From assembly GCA_013398275.1 (NCBI GenBank), contig VZSE01012476.1, positions 1,227,606 through 1,291,605 on the forward strand: a DNA stretch of 64,000 nucleotides, read 5' to 3'. The first letter of the stretch is position 1; the number at the start of each line of letters is the position of its first letter. This document shows, one piece after another, positions 51,701 through 62,632 of the stretch. The notes under the pieces were generated by a model. That model was not told where the DNA came from. It saw only the letters and a program-made list of their open reading frames with translations, and searched no databases. A program made the position numbers and the translations under genes. This DNA is from Promerops cafer. Taxonomy: Eukaryota; Chordata; Aves; Passeriformes; Nectariniidae.

Positions 51701-54700
51701 CTAGGGAATACACACCTTCCAGGTGGTGGAGTAGAAGCAGATTTGCTACCACTTCACACCTAACAGCAAAGAACAGAGAACTCTACTGCAATGTGCTTGT
51801 GCTAATTTTTGTTTAGACTGAGTGCATAAAAACACTTGCTAAAATGATGTTACTGAGCAAACTGGAACACAAATCAAATATATCTTACCCACAGTTTCTG
51901 TGCAACATTAGGCACACAGCTCTAAGGAATCCAAACTGTCATTTCTAACACAGGCTCAGGAGGATATCCACAAAACCCCTGCTATGCTGTGCAGACTCTA
52001 AGCAGTGGATGGGCACCGTTTGTGCCTGCGAGCGACGTGGCTCCAGTGCCAGACCACAGCGAGCTGTGCTCATCGGGGTGCTTGCAAGGCAGCCCAGAGA
52101 TAAGTCCTGCAGCCCAGGAGACCTGACCAGTTCCACCTCCACCCGTGGAGCCCAGTGTGAAGGCTTATCATGGCAGCGTTTGACAGCAAGTGTGATAAGC
52201 AGCTTAATGACTAACTGGGGGAGCCCTGCAAGGCTTGCAATAGCCAGGGGAACAGTATTTGTCTTCCTAATTGGTAAGAGCTGGAAATAATTTCCAAGAA
52301 ATACTAGCTTAGCTAAACCAGGAACAGAATAAACACAAGCTCATTCTGGGCAACCAACAATGCCTGCATTTACCCATGGGAACCTGCTCAGAAAAAACAC
52401 ATTATTTGGCCACACCTCCAAACACATCCATCTTCTCAAAGACTGCATTAAGCCAGTCTGAGGAAAATGTCCTTTCTGCCAGTCTTCTCCAGCTACTGCT
52501 TTTCTTGACAGTGATAGAGATTATCTGAAGTCCTCTGAGCACTGTCAGCCACTCCTGAGCACTCACAACCTAAACCCACCTTCCACCTGCTCAGGGCTTT
52601 CCTTCCTCTCACAGAATCACAGAATGGGTCAGGTTGGAGGTGGGGTCATCTGGTCAACCTCCCTCTTCAAGCAAGGTCATCCTAGAACATGCTGCACAGA
52701 ACTGCATCCAGATGATTCTTGAGTATCTCTAGTGAGGGAGATATCACAACTTCTCTGGGCAACCTGTACCAGTGCACAGTAAAGAAGTTCTTCCCCATGA
52801 TCAGGTGGAACTTCATGTGTATCAGTTTCTGCCTGTTACCTCTTGTCCTATTGCTTGGCACCACCAAGAGAGCCTGGCTTCCTCCTCTGACCCCCTCCCT
52901 TCAGATAATTATATTCATTGATGAGGCCCCCTCTCAGTCATCTCTTCTTGAGTCTGAATGGGCCCAGCTCCCTCAGCCTATCCAATGGTATTTTACCTCT
53001 GTAATAATTGTGGCAAGAAGTGTCTATCCTTAACTGAAACTTCCCACTTCCTATGTAACATTTTTCAGGCTACCCAGCCTGAAAAAAAACCCTAGCAACA
53101 TTAGTCAAAACATGTTTAGCCCACAGTGTTATTTTAATTCCTCAGACAATCTACTGGCACTCATTTCTGACTTACTATTTTTGAGAGCAGCATGTTTCAG
53201 GAAGAGAGTGCTCCAAGACCAATCATGATGAATATGAAAGTTAACAAGATGGCAGTAGTAAGCAAAATGCCTACATCCAGTATATCTAAGCATAACTAGG
53301 ACACTTGCCTCTGCCACTGAGATTCAGGTATGGCCACCCATGAGCAACAGAGAGAGATTGTAGCATTCCTGAACTAGGTCCAAAAGTAGGACTTTCTTTC
53401 TGTTGTCTCCCTTAGAAGATACAGGCTACCTAGAGCACAATTTCCCAAACTTTTAAGGACCATTCAACTCTCTGAAAGAGGTCCCTGGAATGTCTCATTG
53501 TTTTTTGAGTCAGAAAAAGAATGAATAAAATATTCATTATTTAGAGAAAATACTTTTTATTGGTTTAAGACAATTTTATTAACATAATTACAGATATTTT
53601 AGTTTTGAAACGTTCATATCACTTTACATTTCCCTCAGGTCTTTACACATCAGGATGGACTTTTTACGAGTCAGCCCAGTATATATTAACAATTGCAATG
53701 CAACTTGTTAAGTATCTAGGGGAGTGTTCTTTTATTTCTATTTAATTAATTCTGCCTTGCAGCTGACCTTTTGATGTCTTACGGAACACTAGCAGCTAAT
53801 TTACTACAATTTGTGTAACACTATCCCTAGAGCCTTTTGATCCTCAAACAAGGTGAGAAAAAGCAAATCCCTAGGAATCCCCTTAGCCAGCCTCTTTTGC
53901 AATCCACACTCCTCCCTCAGCCTCTCTTCATTACCACATAACATGGCTCTGTAAAATTAGAAATGCTTCTATGGAAGATAAACTGTTGTGCTCTTGATAA
54001 AGGATGACACCTGTATGTGAGAGCCCAGAATTGCTCCTTTTACACTCATTTTCCCTTTCAGATCATCATATCTGAACTGCTACCCCTAAGATGGACTGTA
54101 AGCTACTCAAGCAGGGCCTTATCTCTCTGACAGTAATTCCCTGTCTCATACCATCTATTGTTCCCTGTACCAATCACTTTGTATTTTATGAACCAGTCTA
54201 GAGCTTTCACTAAAGCCACCTTGTGCTGAGCCACATTCTGAATTCTCATGATAGGGGAACTTAAAAGAAAATGAAACCTATTCCAAAATACCCTCCTAAG
54301 CTGAGGTAAATCAACCTGAGAAATAGCTGAGAAATACGAATAGCATCAGGTTTTAACCCCTGAAAGTGTGTTAAGAACTGATAATTTCGAATGCTCTGGA
54401 CTGTTAAACTTAAGAGTTGATGTTACACTGGCCCTGTCTGGTTTGGATCACAGCACGCTCACATACAGATCATCTCTTTTCTAATGCCAAGCTGGACTCA
54501 CTCAGCTTAGCAATAAACCTCTTATGGGCCACAGGATGCTGGGATTCCCCTGTATATGACCTTCTCCTCTAAGAAGTATGTTTTCTCTGTATTTCTGGTA
54601 TGATACATCAGATTCACAAATTTCAGGGAAAAAATTTGCACTGAGAAAAAAAGTCTCCAGGAGTTTTTCTCTCAGTGCTGATAACATTAAGGTCCACATT

Positions 54701-57439
54701 TAAAGAACGTTGTATACATTGATGTCCTCCAAATTAGCACAGAATTGCTCCTGGTTTTTTTTTCTCGCTTTACTAGGCATACTCTCTCAGAGCCCAGATC
54801 CTCCCATGGGACTTTCTAAGCTATCTACCTGCCTGTAGCTACTTCTGCTATGGGAATGAAGGCTCAAGAGGGGGTATGGGGACAGGAGGGGTCCTCTGCC
54901 CTGCTTACCTCATAGAAGAGCCCTTCGGGGAACTGCTGAAAGCACTGGGCGCAGACGAAGCACTGCTCGTGGTACAGCTCCCCATTGCTGTTGACGATTT
55001 TCTCGGCAGGGGCAAAGCCCCCCCTGCAGCGCTCGCAGATGGCGTTTGCAAGCGCGTTTGCCATGTTGCTGTCATAAAACAAGAAAAAAAATAGAAAATT
55101 AGCCTAAATAGACAACAACACTGGTCCTGGGTCTTTCCTGCCCTCACCAGGCCAAACTGCATCAATCTAATGCTAAGCTGCTCAAGACAAGCTTTTCAAT
55201 GAACTTCATGGCTTGTGGCATCTCCTCAGAAATAAAACTACCACTTCTCCCTAACTCTTTAGGAACAAAATCCCTATGATATGCTCTAATTAACTGAAAA
55301 CCCCAAACAGAAATGTTGTCACTACAGACACATTTACAGACTTTTTATGATGAAAAAAGACAGGCAATTCAAAGTACTATAAAAATTATGATATACATTA
55401 AAATTACTGAAAACAAGGGCAAATATTAATGATTGATGACTGGCATCACACAGGAAAAGAAACGATTTATTGTAAACCAATTCCTAACTCTAAATATGTA
55501 TATATAATGGCATTTGTTCAGAGCTCTAAATAAACAATGTGAAAGAGTGTGCAGGATCTAGTCTGGCAGATATTAATGAAAAAGAGAGTAGTTAAATAAT
55601 GATCCTTTTATGAGCTCTGCATAGCTGGAAGTAATTTCAAAAATTTAGTTTGAAGTCATGGGATTTTTGATTGGTTTGTCTGGGTTTATCTCAGGGAGCT
55701 CAGCTCATTATGTAACCAGCTCATAGCCCACTCCAGGGCCAAGGGTGAGGGTGGGAATGCTCTGGCTGCCTCACTGCGACCCACACATAGGCCAACACAA
55801 GCCGGCAAACCCATGCCAGGGATGCAAAGAAATACTGAAACAGCAACCTTGGTTACTTCTCAAAGACACAGGACCAAAAAAATGGCAGTGTGATACCTGT
55901 CCACATCTGCAGAAGACAGTGCAGCTGTGTTTCAGTTAATTAAAGCCAGAAAAAGGCTCTTTTGATTTTTTCTTTGCGAACATTTTGTCACTCATACCTA
56001 GACTCTCAACGCTCTGCCTTTCAGGATCACCCCTCTGCCTTAATACCATGTGGTAGCAGGGAGCAAATATAGGGCAATGGTATAGTTTCATTACAATCTG
56101 ATGTCAGCTGACTCAAGATGTATCTGGAAAGTTATTATACAAGTGACATTATTTGAAACATACGTGCATGCATGCACACATTTTGATACAGCTATCATGC
56201 TGTGCCTGTAAGTGCAGAGCCCACAGTCTTCTGCAAGATGCCAAGCCTTCCTTCTTATCCCTTCAAGGGATAAGACCTCTGGGCTCCCACCATGCCCAAT
56301 AGGAATTGAATTCATTCCTTGCACACCATCCAAGGGAGCAAGCAAACACCTAGCACGTGGTTCAAAATGGAATGTGTTTTATCTATTTCTTACACTGTCT
56401 CACAGAAGAGCCCTACACAAGGTCACATCTGACATGTTATTATTAGCTGGCACTTTTTTTTCCTCTCTCTCTTGATCTTTGCAGATGAGGAAAATATCCA
56501 CTGCCCTCACAGTGAAATGAGTGGGCAAATTTCACATGAAGACTGGATGCAGGATGGTCTAACCCATACATAACAGACAGACCTATGGACAAACTGCAGT
56601 GACTATACACATAAACTGTGATCAACTATAAAGCTTGCAAATGGTCTTCATGGACTGTGTATGCTTTCTGTGGGGCAAAACCTCAGTCAATTTCCCCATC
56701 CTTCTTATCAATCTAAATGAAGAATAATTACAAGAGAAACTGCAGTCTTTGATCATCACTTCAACAGTGCTCAAGCATTAACGATGATAAACACTGCTGT
56801 ACATAAAGTATAATCTAAGCAAAAACATGAAACTAAGTTCAAAAACAAATAAAACCAAAGTTTCCCTCTTCAGGAAAAAGTGCTTCACTTTGAAACACAT
56901 CACATATGTAAAACTAGTCAAGTATGTAATACTTCTGCATTAATGAAGCAGTTTATCCATTTGCCCAGCATAACTGGCAAACAACCTGAAGGCAGAGAGA
57001 CTACTTTAAAAATTCCAACACCATTTTTACTGATGACAAAAATTTCTGATGCAATTAATGGTGAAATTTAAAGTAACAATTCAAATTTTAGTTGACAGTT
57101 ACAACTGGCAATGTTTCAAGCAGAACAGTGGCAAAGGTTGAATGAGAGAACAGCTTGCAAAGCCTGAGCCTCGATCTCAGATAATAAAATACATTATGTA
57201 CAATACACCAGTAATGTCACTGCAGTTACACCCCAAAGCTGAACAGAATGAACTTACAATCTTGCATAAAAGTCACAAAACTCTTTGTAGAGTTTTATTT
57301 CACTGTGCCTACGTTGCAATTTTGACACTGGTTTCTCGCCTTCATTTCCTGCAGAGTTGTGAGCATCAGGAGCGACCTTGTACGCAACCTCTTCATCCTC
57401 TGGGATGGGGTACGGCTGAGCTCTGCGCTGGAAGTCCAT
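39586..57439 (-). CDS. LIMS1: LIMS1 (PINCH-1), five-LIM-domain focal adhesion adaptor
   Basis: Spliced gene with exons 57258-57439, 54909-55068, 49602-49668, 47396-47516, 46402-46551, 45049-45199, 44176-44268, 42729-42777, 40521-40596, then either 39586-39700 (canonical end) or 40120-40267 (alternative end). All phases agree. The canonical combination gives 387 residues, the alternative 398. A second in-frame ATG at 55062-55064 (MANALA) corresponds to the usual 325-residue form. Five LIM domains follow at roughly residues 72-124, 133-183, 197-246, 255-305 and 314-365, each with paired C-x2-C zinc ligands. In the family, LIM1 binds the ankyrin repeats of ILK, LIM4 binds NCK2 and LIM5 binds RSU1; the complex with ILK and parvin links integrins to actin. 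It is nearly identical to human PINCH-1 apart from a few LIM2 residues and the N-terminal extension. RANBP2 follows downstream on the same strand, as in human. Confidence 0.97.
39915..39920 (-). promoter_or_regulatory. LIMS1: Poly(A) signal candidate for the alternative LIMS1 last exon
   Basis: Minus-strand AATAAA about 200 bases after the stop at 40120 and before the canonical last exon begins at 39700. It would allow a transcript ending in the proximal exon. Confidence 0.5.
40120..40267 (-). CDS. LIMS1: LIMS1 alternative last exon: different second half of LIM5
   Basis: Encodes (K)DKFVEIDLKPVCKHCYEKM, PDEFKRRLARREREAKDKE, KQKKKKPICL and TAA at 40120-40122. It has the same phase as the canonical last exon and aligns with it (KFVE-D-KPVCK-CYEK...KRRL), so it is a duplicated, diverged copy that keeps the zinc pair (VCKHC). 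The tail is longer and strongly basic. Acceptor AAAG ends at 40268 and lacks a good pyrimidine tract at its very end, but the frame is open and conserved-looking. Confidence 0.9.
40521..40596 (-). CDS. LIMS1: LIMS1 exon: first half of LIM5
   Basis: Encodes (V)VSALNKAWCVNCFACSTCNT, KLTL and two bases of Lys, identical to human. Donor GTAAGT at 40520 serves both last exons; acceptor CTAG ends at 40597. Confidence 0.97.
40597..42728 (-). other. LIMS1 intron (2.1 kb)
   Basis: AT-rich. Contains a 21-base tandem duplication at 41676-41717 and a 14-base direct repeat (aatgtttttctcac, near 41253 and 41278). No coding signal recognised. Confidence 0.8.
41676..41717. repeat. 21-base tandem duplication, two copies
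   Basis: Two perfect copies of a unit beginning gaaaggttagaatc, side by side in a LIMS1 intron. It is too short to be more than replication slippage. Confidence 0.9.
42729..42777 (-). CDS. LIMS1: LIMS1 exon: LIM4-LIM5 junction
   Basis: Short 49-base exon encoding LFGDVCFHCNRVIEGD, opening LIM5 (CFHC). Donor GTAAGC at 42728; acceptor TCAG ends at 42778. Confidence 0.97.
42778..44175 (-). other. LIMS1 intron (1.4 kb)
   Basis: No repeats recognised. The part around 43430-43800 is GC-richer and holds short open frames on both strands without splice borders. Confidence 0.75.
44176..44268 (-). CDS. LIMS1: LIMS1 exon: second half of LIM4
   Basis: Encodes HFVCAKCEKPFLGHRHYER, KGLAYCETHYNQ, identical to human PINCH-1. 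In the family LIM4 binds NCK2. Donor GTAAGG at 44175; acceptor GTAG ends at 44269. Confidence 0.98.
45049..45199 (-). CDS. LIMS1: LIMS1 exon: end of LIM3 and start of LIM4
   Basis: Encodes (G)KELTADARELKGELYCLPC, HDKMGVPICGACRRPIEGR and VVNAMGKQWHVE, identical to human. Donor GTAAAC at 45048; acceptor ACAG ends at 45200. Confidence 0.98.
45200..46401 (-). other. LIMS1 intron (1.2 kb)
   Basis: AT-rich intron without recognised repeats or coding signals. Confidence 0.8.
46402..46551 (-). CDS. LIMS1: LIMS1 exon: end of LIM2 and most of LIM3
   Basis: Encodes HLCRTCHNREKARGLGKYI, CQKCHAIIDEQPLIFKN and DPYHPDHFNCANC(G). One difference from human: CRTC instead of CRPC. Donor GTAACC at 46401; acceptor TCAG ends at 46552. 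Confidence 0.97.
46552..47395 (-). other. LIMS1 intron (0.84 kb)
   Basis: AT-rich, nothing recognised. Confidence 0.8.
47396..47516 (-). CDS. LIMS1: LIMS1 exon: most of LIM2
   Basis: Encodes (G)EFIIGRVIKAMNNSWHPEC, FCCDICQVVLADIGFVKNAG. Compared with human (FRCDLCQEVLADIG) it has Cys for Arg and Val for Glu beside the zinc ligands. Donor GTAAAT at 47395; acceptor GCAG ends at 47517. Confidence 0.97.
47517..49601 (-). other. LIMS1 intron (2.1 kb) with an unassigned open region
   Basis: Includes a GC-richer stretch at about 48260-48720 that is open on both strands (146 codons minus, 114 codons plus). The rest shows nothing recognisable. Confidence 0.7.
48263..48703 (-). other. Unassigned 146-codon open frame inside a LIMS1 intron
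   Basis: ATG (48701-48703) to stop with unbiased composition; peptide segments include DEALSIPDMSGVHRILFL and TGKLSSQHILHCSEPLATL. I recognise no family. No splice borders, promoter or CR1 similarity were seen. It may be a retroposed or ancient transposon fragment, or chance; the overlapping plus-strand frame weakens a coding reading. Confidence 0.25.
49602..49668 (-). CDS. LIMS1: LIMS1 exon: end of LIM1, start of LIM2
   Basis: Encodes FEGRKYCEHDFQMLFAPC, CHQC(G), identical to human. Donor GTAAGT at 49601; acceptor GCAG ends at 49669. Confidence 0.98.
50221..50276 (-). mobile_element. Short CR1 3'-end remnant, antisense
   Basis: catagaatcataaaatcatt followed by gggttgagaaagacccttaa is the complement of the CR1 3' terminus with its octamer-like repeats; it stops after about 55 bases. 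Confidence 0.75.
52608..52985 (-). mobile_element. CR1 LINE 3' part, antisense
   Basis: The minus-strand conceptual translation contains VVPSNRTRGNRQKLIHMKF and RLPREVVISPSLEILKNHL, the end of the CR1 reverse-transcriptase frame. It is flanked by cacagaatcacagaatgggt at the 3' end. Confidence 0.95.
54909..55068 (-). CDS. LIMS1: LIMS1 exon: canonical start MANALA and LIM1
   Basis: Encodes (F)NMANALANAICERCRGGFA, PAEKIVNSNGELYHEQCF and VCAQCFQQFPEGLFYE. The ATG at 55062-55064 is the start of the usual 325-residue PINCH-1; with the upstream exon it becomes an internal Met. LIM1 is the ILK-binding domain. The exon is GC-rich. Differences from human are NAI for SAT and R for K in CERCKGG. Donor GTAAGC at 54908; acceptor ACAG ends at 55069. 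Confidence 0.98.
55069..57257 (-). other. LIMS1 intron (2.2 kb)
   Basis: No recognised repeats. Plain AT-rich intron between the long-isoform first exon and the LIM1 exon. Confidence 0.8.
57258..57439 (-). CDS. LIMS1: LIMS1 first coding exon of the long isoform
   Basis: ATG at 57437-57439. Encodes MDFQRRAQPYPIPEDEEV, then KPVSKLQRRHSEIKLYKEF and CDFYAR, joining in frame to FNMANALA. It matches the human long-isoform N-terminus (MAFSGRARPCIIPENEEI...AVSKLQRRHSDVKVYKEFCDFYAKFNMANALA). The SKLQRRHS...KEFCDFYA part is best conserved. Donor GTAAGT at 57257. Confidence 0.95.
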
Positions 57440-57463
57440 CTCGCTCTGATTGCCTTCCCGGGT

Positions 57464-57473
57464 GTATATATTC
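57464..57473 (-). promoter_or_regulatory. LIMS1: TATA-like element just upstream of LIMS1 long-isoform ATG
   Basis: Minus-strand GAATATATAC about 25-30 bases before the ATG. This exon has no CpG island, so a tissue-restricted TATA promoter is possible, but at this spacing the start site would fall at the ATG itself. Weak evidence. Confidence 0.3.
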
Positions 57474-60400
57474 TATGCTTATACTGCAAAGGAGCTGTAG
57501 GCAAAGTCCACAAAACAATATGCTGGCCTTCCCCTTGTTCCCAGCGAAGTGATTTACTTTCACAGCTCCGTGTCATGTAGCTGGAGCTACTCAGCACCCT
57601 GCTAGAGCTTCAAGTTAAAAGTTCAGCAGCAGGGCTGTGAGCCTGTCATGCTAAGATTTACTGAGGCTGGCTGTGCACAGAGGAGAACACTCCCCTGCCA
57701 GGCCCAGATGTAAACTTGGATGCTGGAAAGGGTCTTTGCTGCTTGCTGCTGACAGAAGCTGCCCAGGAGAGCTGTGGTGTGAGTAACCTATGTGAGCAAA
57801 TAAGTTCACCACCAAACTTGTCTGCAGCTTCTTTGCGCTGAGGGGGCGTGGAGGCAGAGTCCAACAATATTTTTATCATGGGCAAACCAGCAGTGGAAAG
57901 CAGGAAGAGAAGACTCCTGTCTCCAGGTAAATATTGCTTTAATTGCTATAGTAATTACATTACATGTTAATTACATTGTAAAAATGGCCTTTAATGCTTC
58001 ACTTGTGTCCTCTAAGTCATACGTGTTAAATTTATCTATAGGTGTCTTTCCTCTTGTCAGTACTTCAGACAAGGGGTAGGTACACAGGCAGATAGTTTGA
58101 TTTCTGTTGTGTTTCTCAGGCCATTAAAAAAACTGACAGGCATGCCATAATGGACACTATATGAAGGAGGAAAACCAAAGCTTTATTTCCAGTGATGTGC
58201 TGCATTTAAAACAACTATCCAATGTAAGAACACTAACTGAATTAAGATTTGCAGCTAATAATTAGACTCCTTCAAGCTCTCCCTATTTGAAGCACAGTGC
58301 TTGTGGCAGATATGGGGATATTTGGCTTCCTGCACTTTCTAACTGCAGGAAAGGAAGGCTTTTGGGAAGCCCTCCTGAGTAACTAACTTTTGTGTTGAAC
58401 TGTTTCAGCCTTGTTAGCAATCAGTTGAACTGCAGAACTGCATGCACTTTGTGTTCATGACACACAGCACACTGGTAGCTGAACAATCTGCTAGTCTGTG
58501 AGGGGGCATGAGGAAGCAGAGGAGGACAAGAAGGAGATGAGTAATGGGAACAAATAGAGAAACTAGAAGATCAGAGAATCATAGAATCATTTAGATTGGA
58601 AAAGACCTCAAGACCACTGAGTCCAACCATTAAACTAATATTGCTACATTCACCACTAAATCATGTCCCCAGGTGCCACATCTACACATCTTTTACACAC
58701 CTCCAGGGATGGTGACTTTAACACTTCCCTGGGCAGTCTGTTCCAGTGTTTGACAACATTTCTGTGAAGAAATTTGTCCTGGTCTCCAATCTAAATCCCC
58801 CCTGGCACAACTTGAGGCCATTTCCCCTTGTACAGTCACAGGATATGACAGAAGGTCTAGTCAAGACTACAATTTCTTAATATACCTGCACCTTCCCTAG
58901 GACCTACCAGAGAGGGTCTGGTTGGTGATGGTTTTTGGCCATATCTCTCACCACCAGCTAGGACAGCTTGCTCAGCACGTGTACAGCAGCCCACACGCCA
59001 CTCTCTGTGCAGGCCTGAGCTTGCATGCAGCCACCTTCCTGCAGCTCAGCCAACACAGTCCTACACTGCTGCTTCTGCTGACAAATTTGTGGAATGGGTT
59101 TGGTCAGTGTCTTTCCTTCACTTCCCCTCAACAAGGAGCAACCCCCTAGGCAAGCTATTTCCCTGTGTAGGTGGGACCCAGGCAGCCTGACTGTGCTTAT
59201 TTGCCTGTCTGTAGGTGTGATTATTCACCCTGTGCCAGAGCTACCAGGAGTCACAAGCTCTAACAGGCTAAGGAGGCTGCACCCTCCCCACGGACACAGC
59301 CTGGCTGCAGCTCAAGCCCTATTTTTATCTGTCATGGGGCAAGCTGCAGATGAAGCAATGCTCAGGTTGTAGCCTGAGGCCACAAAGATCTTGCCAGAGC
59401 ACCATTGCTCTGGAACCACTGGAACAAAAGGTTTCTGCATTCTCTAGAGCATGAGTGATGAAAATGAGCAGTGTCTGCCAACAGACATGCAAGTATAGTG
59501 ATGCCAGTTCTTTGTCTTGCTTCCCAACACTTTCTGCACAAGTCAATGCTGAGCTTCTGTGGGTACAAAAAACTTCAGCAAGACTGACTGCAGTGGACTA
59601 AAAATGCTGATTCATCCAGGATTAGTGCAGGTGCACAAAGCATCTAAGATAAGAAACAGCAATTCAGCCTATCTCTTCTTCTTATCACTATTTTCTCAAC
59701 AATTTCCCAACTCTTTTCCTGTATTTTGTCCCAGATTATAGACAATTCTCCTGGGAAGATGCTGCTGCAAATCAGAAGTGCCCGGTAGAGTCTTTTGCCT
59801 GGTGGACTACTATAATTCTTGCAGTAACCTGAAATCCACAGGTGACCAATGTGGCTGGAAGCCACTTCTGCTGCCTCATGTCCTCTTTGGTCATCAAGAA
59901 AACATTTGCTTGCTTCTTCAGCTTGCTACTGTGCAATCTTCTGCATAGATGTAGCAGAGCAAGTAGTACAGCAAATTAGCGCATGTAAGATGTCCATCCA
60001 AAAAGTATGGTTTTATCTTCCTAGTTTTTGTCAAGAAGAAGTCCTTCAAAGTAATAGGACTCCATAGGTGCACTAAGTAGAAGCTGCCTGGTTCTCCAGT
60101 CATACTACCATTGCTGCTGGAGGAATGACTCCCAGTTTTTTCCATAAAGCAAGAAGGAGCTTGAGAGGAGTTTAAAAAAGGCCTTTATGCTACTGAAACA
60201 AAACACAGCTTCTACTGTGAAGGTCTGGTAATCCACAAATCCAGAATAGCTGGCCATCCTTCTCTTTTCTGACATTTTGTAGGAGGCATGCTGCCAAGAT
60301 CTGAAATACATTGTTAAAAATACTGCATTTTCATTAGGGAATTCTTGGTTACTCTGAGGTGAAGCTGTCCATGGGGAGTGAGAAGCGTGTAAGGGGTTGT

Positions 60401-60689
60401 ATTGCAGCAGCAGCAGCTTCCCAAGGGCATTCCCTGGGATACAGGACAAAACATAGCAGCCTGTTGTTAAAGATGCAGTGTTAGGGAGAAAAGGAGGAAA
60501 CTGAGTGTTTAACTAGAAAACGTAGGTATGAAAGAAAAAGACAGTCTCCTCTTGGCACACTGAGGACCTTATCAGATGCCAAAACTGGTGGTAGGGAAGG
60601 TGCTGAAGGAAATGGTAGAAGAGGGTGGGAGAAGTGTTCCACTGCGGTTACCAGAAGGGCTTTGGTAAACAACAGCAAAAACAGGCGCA
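57474..60689. other. LIMS1 5' flank or upstream intron, with a CR1
   Basis: Contains the CR1 at 58572-58842. No further LIMS1 exon recognised; other first exons known for this gene in human are not visible here. Short open frames have no support. Confidence 0.7.
58572..58842 (-). mobile_element. CR1 LINE 3' part, antisense
   Basis: Complement of CR1 3' sequence: gaatcatagaatcatttaga, ggaaaagacctcaagacc, tccagggatggtgactttaa, ccctgggcagtctgttccag and cttgaggccatttccccttg. Confidence 0.95.
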
Positions 60690-61010
60690 CTGCCTAATCC
60701 CTGCTGAAGGACGACTGCCGCCTCGCTGCACGCTGCTTTCTCTGGACAGCTTTCCAACCTGGCTGCCCATGCCGGCGGCTGCCGGGGCAGACAGGGACTC
60801 TTACAGAGACGGCTGGGTGGCCAGCCAAGCCCGCTGAGCATTTCACTCCGTGCCACAAATAGCCGTGTGCGGAGCAGTCACGGCTCCAAACAAGGTGCTT
60901 GGCAAAGGCAGCTGCTGCTTGGCAACCTATTTGTGCCACCGTGACATCTCACCGCACCGCCGGCGCTGTCGGGAGGCCGAACCGCCCGTCGGGACAGGCC
61001 GGGGGGATGA
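60690..61010 (-). promoter_or_regulatory. CpG-rich patch, candidate alternative LIMS1 promoter / first exon
   Basis: The only GC- and CpG-rich stretch upstream of the long-isoform exon. On the minus strand there are donor-like sites GGTGCG|GTGAGA (about 60950) and GTCTCT|GTAAGA (about 60803). It also contains ACCTATTTGTG and CACAAATAG, near-palindromic AT cores resembling but not matching CArG boxes. LIMS1 in human has several first exons, so a non-coding first exon here is plausible; nothing proves it. Confidence 0.35.
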
Positions 61011-62329
61011 GTAAGCACAGTGCATCCCACCACTTCCCTCACAGGCACGTGTGGTTTCATTTTAATGATATATTAACAGATGCTACGCAGCGACTCTCAC
61101 ACGCAAAATACAGAACAACCCAGAACAGAAAAGGCTGCAAAAGACGCGTGGGCTTGCAGTGCCCTGCTCTGATTTCTGCCCCAACGTTTTAAAGCATTAG
61201 CTGACCTTTTGCAGGGGATTTTTATTGACATTAAAAACACTCTTGGGTTCTGGTTGCTGCAACTGTCTATCTCTTAAGCAATAAAATACTTTCCATGTTA
61301 AGCTGGTCTCCTAAGGCAATTTGAAAGAAGGTATGAATATTTTATATAATTCAAATGCACATTTTACAGGTAGAATTTTCACACGTGCTCAGCACCACTC
61401 TAACTACTTTTTCTATTAAAAATGATGGAAAACCATATTGAAAACACTGCAGTAAAAATGAGGTGAATTCTGAGTGCTCTTGGAAGTTTCATTCTTTAGT
61501 CTTCACCTCAAAATGCAAAATTAAGCTTTTATGGTGGGAGTTTAAACAGAGCAAACAAAAAAGCAATTCTAGTTGTTTCATATCCTACAGTATATATTTA
61601 TTCTAGTATAAACATGTCCAAAAAATGCTTTGGTCTCTGCAAACAGAGAAGGTTCACATTCCATCTCTCCATAAGGAAGTAAATATAACTGGAATAGACA
61701 GGTAAGCAGCAGCTTCCCACACAGTGTTTATCAGTCATTCAGTCACAGTGAAAAATCAGCCTCTGACAGAATTTGTAGAAAGGGAGAGCAATATGCAACT
61801 GCAGCATTTTCCAGTTATAACCAGTATTTCAGCAAAGTATTGTGTTTTCTTCCTGCTGGTTACATGTATTACCAAATGAAGCCATGCTCCGTGTAAACCA
61901 AGTAATGAGTTCTGTGTACAGATATTTGATACTCTTTAAAACATTCATCTCTTCCTTCCCCACTACTGTTTTTTTTTAATCCTGTGCAGACAGGAAAAAC
62001 AAAACAAACACAGTATCATAGATGAGAAGCTCACAAACTCCAATAATTTTGTGTTCCATGAGACACAGCATATTATTGGTTATTCTTGAAATTTGCACCC
62101 TGTGTAGTCAACTGCATGCCTACTTCATTATGGTATCCAAATTCTGTACCCAAATTCCTCCAACTCTATAAATTTTAAGGATGCATTTGCACTGATGCAT
62201 TTCATGTAATATTTACAGCCTCATTTCCAATCTAAGAATAATAAAAAAAGTCAGCCACTCAATACCAGGGGCTGCACATCAAATGTCCCTGAGACACTCG
62301 CTGTGAAAAGAACCATCTTGTCAAGCCTG
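61011..62329. other. Non-coding flank
   Basis: AT-rich, no recognised genes or repeats. Confidence 0.7.
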
Positions 62330-62632
62330 AAAAGAGAAGATCTTGTCCGCCAAGCTCCAAAAAAGTGACAGGACAAGAAGAAACAACCTCAAGCTGCATC
62401 AAGGGAGGTTTAGATTGGACATTAATTTTTTTTTTCATGCAGAGGGGTGTCAAGCATTGGAACAGGCTGCCCAGAGAAGTGATGGAGTCAACATCCCTGA
62501 AACTATTAAAAATACATGTAGATGTGGCACTTGGGGACATAGTTTAGAGGTGGACTTGGCAGTGCTGGATTATTGGTTGGACTTGATAACCTTAAGAGGT
62601 TATTACAGCCTAAATGATTCTATGATTCTAAA
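62330..62632 (+). mobile_element. CR1 LINE 3' part with intact 3' end, plus orientation
   Basis: The plus-strand conceptual translation shows QRGVKHWNRLPREVMESTSL near the end of the CR1 frame. It is followed by gttggacttgataacctta and the terminal gattctatgattcta repeats. Confidence 0.95.

Larger units (their letters stand above)
49669..54908 (-). other. LIMS1 intron (5.2 kb) with two CR1 copies
   Basis: Contains CR1 remnants at 50221-50276 and 52608-52985. The remaining sequence is AT-rich intron, with short open frames but no splice-bordered coding signal. Confidence 0.8.

Noticed and set aside
60840..60945. CArG (SRF) boxes in the CpG-rich patch
   Set aside because: The AT cores are flanked by C/G but each has a mismatch to CC(A/T)6GG; not enough to call.
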